A stretch of DNA of 14,868 bases from Spirochaetia bacterium (GTDB lineage: Bacteria > Spirochaetota > Spirochaetia > Treponematales > Breznakiellaceae). The translations under genes and the position numbers were made by a program. This document shows positions 12,959-14,868 of this stretch, piece by piece. Within the stretch, counting starts at the first letter, position 1. Every line of letters begins with the position of its first letter. The notes beneath the pieces were generated by a model. It was not told where the DNA came from. It worked only from the letters and a program-made list of their open reading frames with translations, and did no database searches. The stretch covers positions 1 through 14,868 of the forward strand of contig BOBG01000050.1 in assembly GCA_026002265.1 (NCBI GenBank). Direction: 5' to 3'.

Positions 12959-13741
12959 TCAGCCCCACAAGCCGCGTTTATGATTCCGTGCTTCTTGTTC
13001 CGCAGCCCGGAATTCGTCCCGGAACCGGAATGAAAACCGGGTATAGGCATGACCGTAGCCATTGGTGATCACTGTTTTGTTAAAACAATCGCCATCTTCA
13101 GTGTAAATATAGCAGAGGAGCCGGCCGTAGCTGTCGCGGAGATCCCAATCGAATGCAAGGTACACTCGTTTGCCCAGCAACCGCGCTTTGGTAAAGTCGC
13201 TCGCCTCGATGCCAAAATACTCGACATCTTTAGTCGGATGAACGGTTTCCGGTGTATCAACCCCTAACATCCGGATCGTTTCAAGCGCCTTGAGTTCCGG
13301 GGGTGGATTCACCATTGTTACCTTTACGGTATCCCCGTCAACATGATGGACCACCTCAGCTTGCACCATTTTACTGAGATCAGCTCTGACGGATGATGCA
13401 ACATTTTCACGGTTGACCCGGTAGAGTTCCGCAGAAATCTTTGATTCCGGAGTCAACTGGAGAGATAAAACCGGCGGATGGCAATTCGCGCATGGACCAT
13501 AACCGGAACGGACAGCATCCTCCAGAGACATGGCAATTTTTGATCTGCTCAGCGAAGAACATCCATCGAGATGATATTTTTTTCCGGATTTTGTGACGTA
13601 CACCACGGTGGATTCAGCAAGAAAATTCTGTTCATCCGGACCCGGCACATCGTCATCATTTGTTGCACTGATAAAAAGAAAAGCACCAGCCGCGATCACA
13701 GCACTGAGTGCCGAGATCACAAAAGTACGTTTTATGTTCAT
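12959..13741 (-). CDS. Membrane-anchored or exported thermonuclease with Cys/His module
   Basis: A 260-aa staphylococcal-nuclease-like protein. Residues 7-27 form a hydrophobic signal or anchor. Residues about 46-90 form an Ada-like metal-binding module: YHLDGCSSLSRSKI, then GPCANCHP, with candidate ligands His57, Cys61, Cys84, Cys87 and His88. The SNase domain (about 125-260) keeps every key residue: VDGDT (Asp137), IRMLGVDTPE (Arg157, Asp162, Glu165) and SYGRLL (Arg207), equivalent to D21, R35, D40, E43 and R87 of the Staphylococcus enzyme. It should therefore cut DNA or RNA in a calcium-dependent way outside the cytoplasm, possibly for nutrient scavenging or envelope DNA processing. ATG follows AGGA, part of the preceding gene's TAG, and lies 5 nt after that stop. 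The next gene starts at its stop codon, so the cluster is one transcript. Confidence 0.9.
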   Translation of the reverse strand: MNIKRTFVISALSAVIAAGAFLFISATNDDDVPGPDEQNFLAESTVVYVTKSGKKYHLDGCSSLSRSKIAMSLEDAVRSGYGPCANCHPPVLSLQLTPESKISAELYRVNRENVASSVRADLSKMVQAEVVHHVDGDTVKVTMVNPPPELKALETIRMLGVDTPETVHPTKDVEYFGIEASDFTKARLLGKRVYLAFDWDLRDSYGRLLCYIYTEDGDCFNKTVITNGYGHAYTRFSFRFRDEFRAAEQEARNHKRGLWG

Positions 13742-13746
13742 AGGTC

Positions 13747-14868
13747 CTACTTCTGCATCGTCAAGGTGATGACCGATTCATGGATACTTTGAATCCCATG
13801 CGCGCCAAGCCGGATCCGGTTCAACCTCAACGTTTGTGTATCCGGAAATGTAGCCGCATACAGCTCCCGCGCACCGGAATCAGGACGCAGCTCCAGAACT
13901 TGCTCCGAATCAATGCTAAAAAATGCATACCGGCCCCGCAGGACATTTGAACCGGAAATTTGTTCGTAAGTACCATCAGCAGAAAAATTTAATCGTCCAA
14001 TCGCGCCCTGGTAGCGTGCATTTACAACAGAAGGAATCGCAGCAATAGATTCAACGTGTACCGCCTGCGTTGCTGTCCGCCGGTACAAACCATCCCATGC
14101 CGGTAGACGCATCCGGAGTTTTGCATCTTCGGTGACTCGGACCCGGATACTATCAACCGAGACGAATTCAATCTCCAAAGATCGCGCCAATGTTCTCACT
14201 GAAATATTGCTGCTGAATAAAGAAAGCCCGGTACGGGTACTCGTTGAAGTCTGCCATACAAAAATCTGCTCAACATCATCTCCAAAAAAAATAATTTCGC
14301 GGCTTGATGGATCAAAGGAAAGATATTGCTCACCCATCGTTCCTGCCTGATCGTAATTCCACAGACCTGCAAGAAAGGTCTCGGCCGCCGCATGCCCGCC
14401 GTTTAATACTGCCTGTAACTGGAGTTGTTCAGTACGCTCGCCGGGAATTTTTACGCGGGAGTCCTGTTCATACCGGTTTAGCGAAGCATTGTACCGGTAC
14501 CGTGTTTCGATTTGATCGAGCGGAGATAGCGCCTCCGGATCCGGTCCCCTGATATTAATATCAATTAATTGTCCATTCCGGCTAAGGGCCGGGGAAGCAG
14601 TCGCGGGAATATTTCCAATCAACGTCCAGTCAGTCCGTTCCGGATTACTTTTATAAATAGTAAGGATCCGGTTTCCGGTACTAGTAGTCCCGGTGAGAAG
14701 AATACACATTGTTCCATCGCCGGTAAGTTCACGGGCTTCAGCAGTTACATTCGGACGAATCAAATCCGTCATAACGGTCCATTGACGACTATAGAGTTGT
14801 TCTATTTCATCAAAATCAACGTACGCAAGATAGACCGGAGCATCATAGGCATAATTTTGGATATCTTT
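13747..14868 (-). CDS. Unrecognised beta-rich protein, N terminus outside the window
   Basis: The frame is open from the window edge at 14868 to TAG at 13747, giving 373 visible residues. An internal ATG at 14772 gives 341 aa, but the 32 codons before it are also open and look coding (NYAYDAPVYLAYVDFDEIEQ), so the real start is beyond the edge. The sequence has many short beta-strand-like segments (for example NRILTIYKS, LRMRLPAWDGLYRR, GRYAFFSIDSEQVLELRPD) and no cysteine-rich, membrane or catalytic motif that I recognise. A lipoprotein or periplasmic protein is possible but the signal region is not visible. It is the first visible gene of the minus-strand cluster, 5 nt upstream of the thermonuclease gene, so it probably shares its transcript. 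Confidence 0.75.
   Translation of the reverse strand, partial: KDIQNYAYDAPVYLAYVDFDEIEQLYSRQWTVMTDLIRPNVTAEARELTGDGTMCILLTGTTSTGNRILTIYKSNPERTDWTLIGNIPATASPALSRNGQLIDINIRGPDPEALSPLDQIETRYRYNASLNRYEQDSRVKIPGERTEQLQLQAVLNGGHAAAETFLAGLWNYDQAGTMGEQYLSFDPSSREIIFFGDDVEQIFVWQTSTSTRTGLSLFSSNISVRTLARSLEIEFVSVDSIRVRVTEDAKLRMRLPAWDGLYRRTATQAVHVESIAAIPSVVNARYQGAIGRLNFSADGTYEQISGSNVLRGRYAFFSIDSEQVLELRPDSGARELYAATFPDTQTLRLNRIRLGAHGIQSIHESVITLTMQK

Overview
The window is a bacterial chromosome segment of roughly 50% G+C from a diderm organism. A LolA-type lipoprotein carrier, a lipobox lipoprotein, an exported esterase and a RodZ-type protein all point to an outer membrane. Gene content and style suggest a spirochaete relative of Treponema/Spirochaeta, but that is an inference without a marker gene. 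The tetranucleotide CCGG is strikingly frequent throughout.

Layout. Positions 93-1220 hold a repeat-containing surface lipoprotein with its own terminator. Positions 1368-2584 hold a two-gene operon: a small coiled-coil protein whose stop overlaps the start of a glycerophosphodiester phosphodiesterase. An exported alpha/beta-hydrolase esterase with a good sigma-70 promoter follows (2695-4032). Its TGA is followed in the same frame by 68 further open codons, which stop just before a rho-independent terminator. Next comes cobalamin-dependent methionine synthase metH (4294-7710), then lolA (7863-8534) and a rodZ-like gene (8553-9641). From 9638 onward every gene lies on the minus strand. These are a 551-aa protein of unknown function (9638-11293), a repeat-rich non-coding stretch (11294-12185), and a tight cluster read right to left: an unrecognised ORF cut by the window edge, a membrane-anchored thermonuclease with an extra Cys/His module, and a family-4 uracil-DNA glycosylase.

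The most interesting signal is a dispersed short repeat with core GGGGACAGACCT. Five copies lie in the non-coding tandem array at 11346-12010. Four more lie inside metH, at the linker between the homocysteine and pterin domains, twice at the linker between the pterin and B12 modules (48 nt apart, hence in frame), and at the extreme 3' end. The 3' copy replaces the conserved C-terminal tail and supplies a new stop codon. The core is translated in three different ways (GDRP, RSVP/RSDP, GTDL), which indicates insertion of a DNA element rather than a protein-level repeat. The element therefore seems to have been tolerated only at the seams of this multidomain enzyme. The mobilising enzyme is not in the window.

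Other points of note: metH and the 551-aa gene both have a -10 box ending exactly 6 nt before the start codon, so both may be leaderless. A second family of palindromic repeats (CGACAGG(C/T)TC) sits downstream of the uracil-DNA glycosylase gene. The rightmost ORF is open through the window edge, so its true start lies outside.
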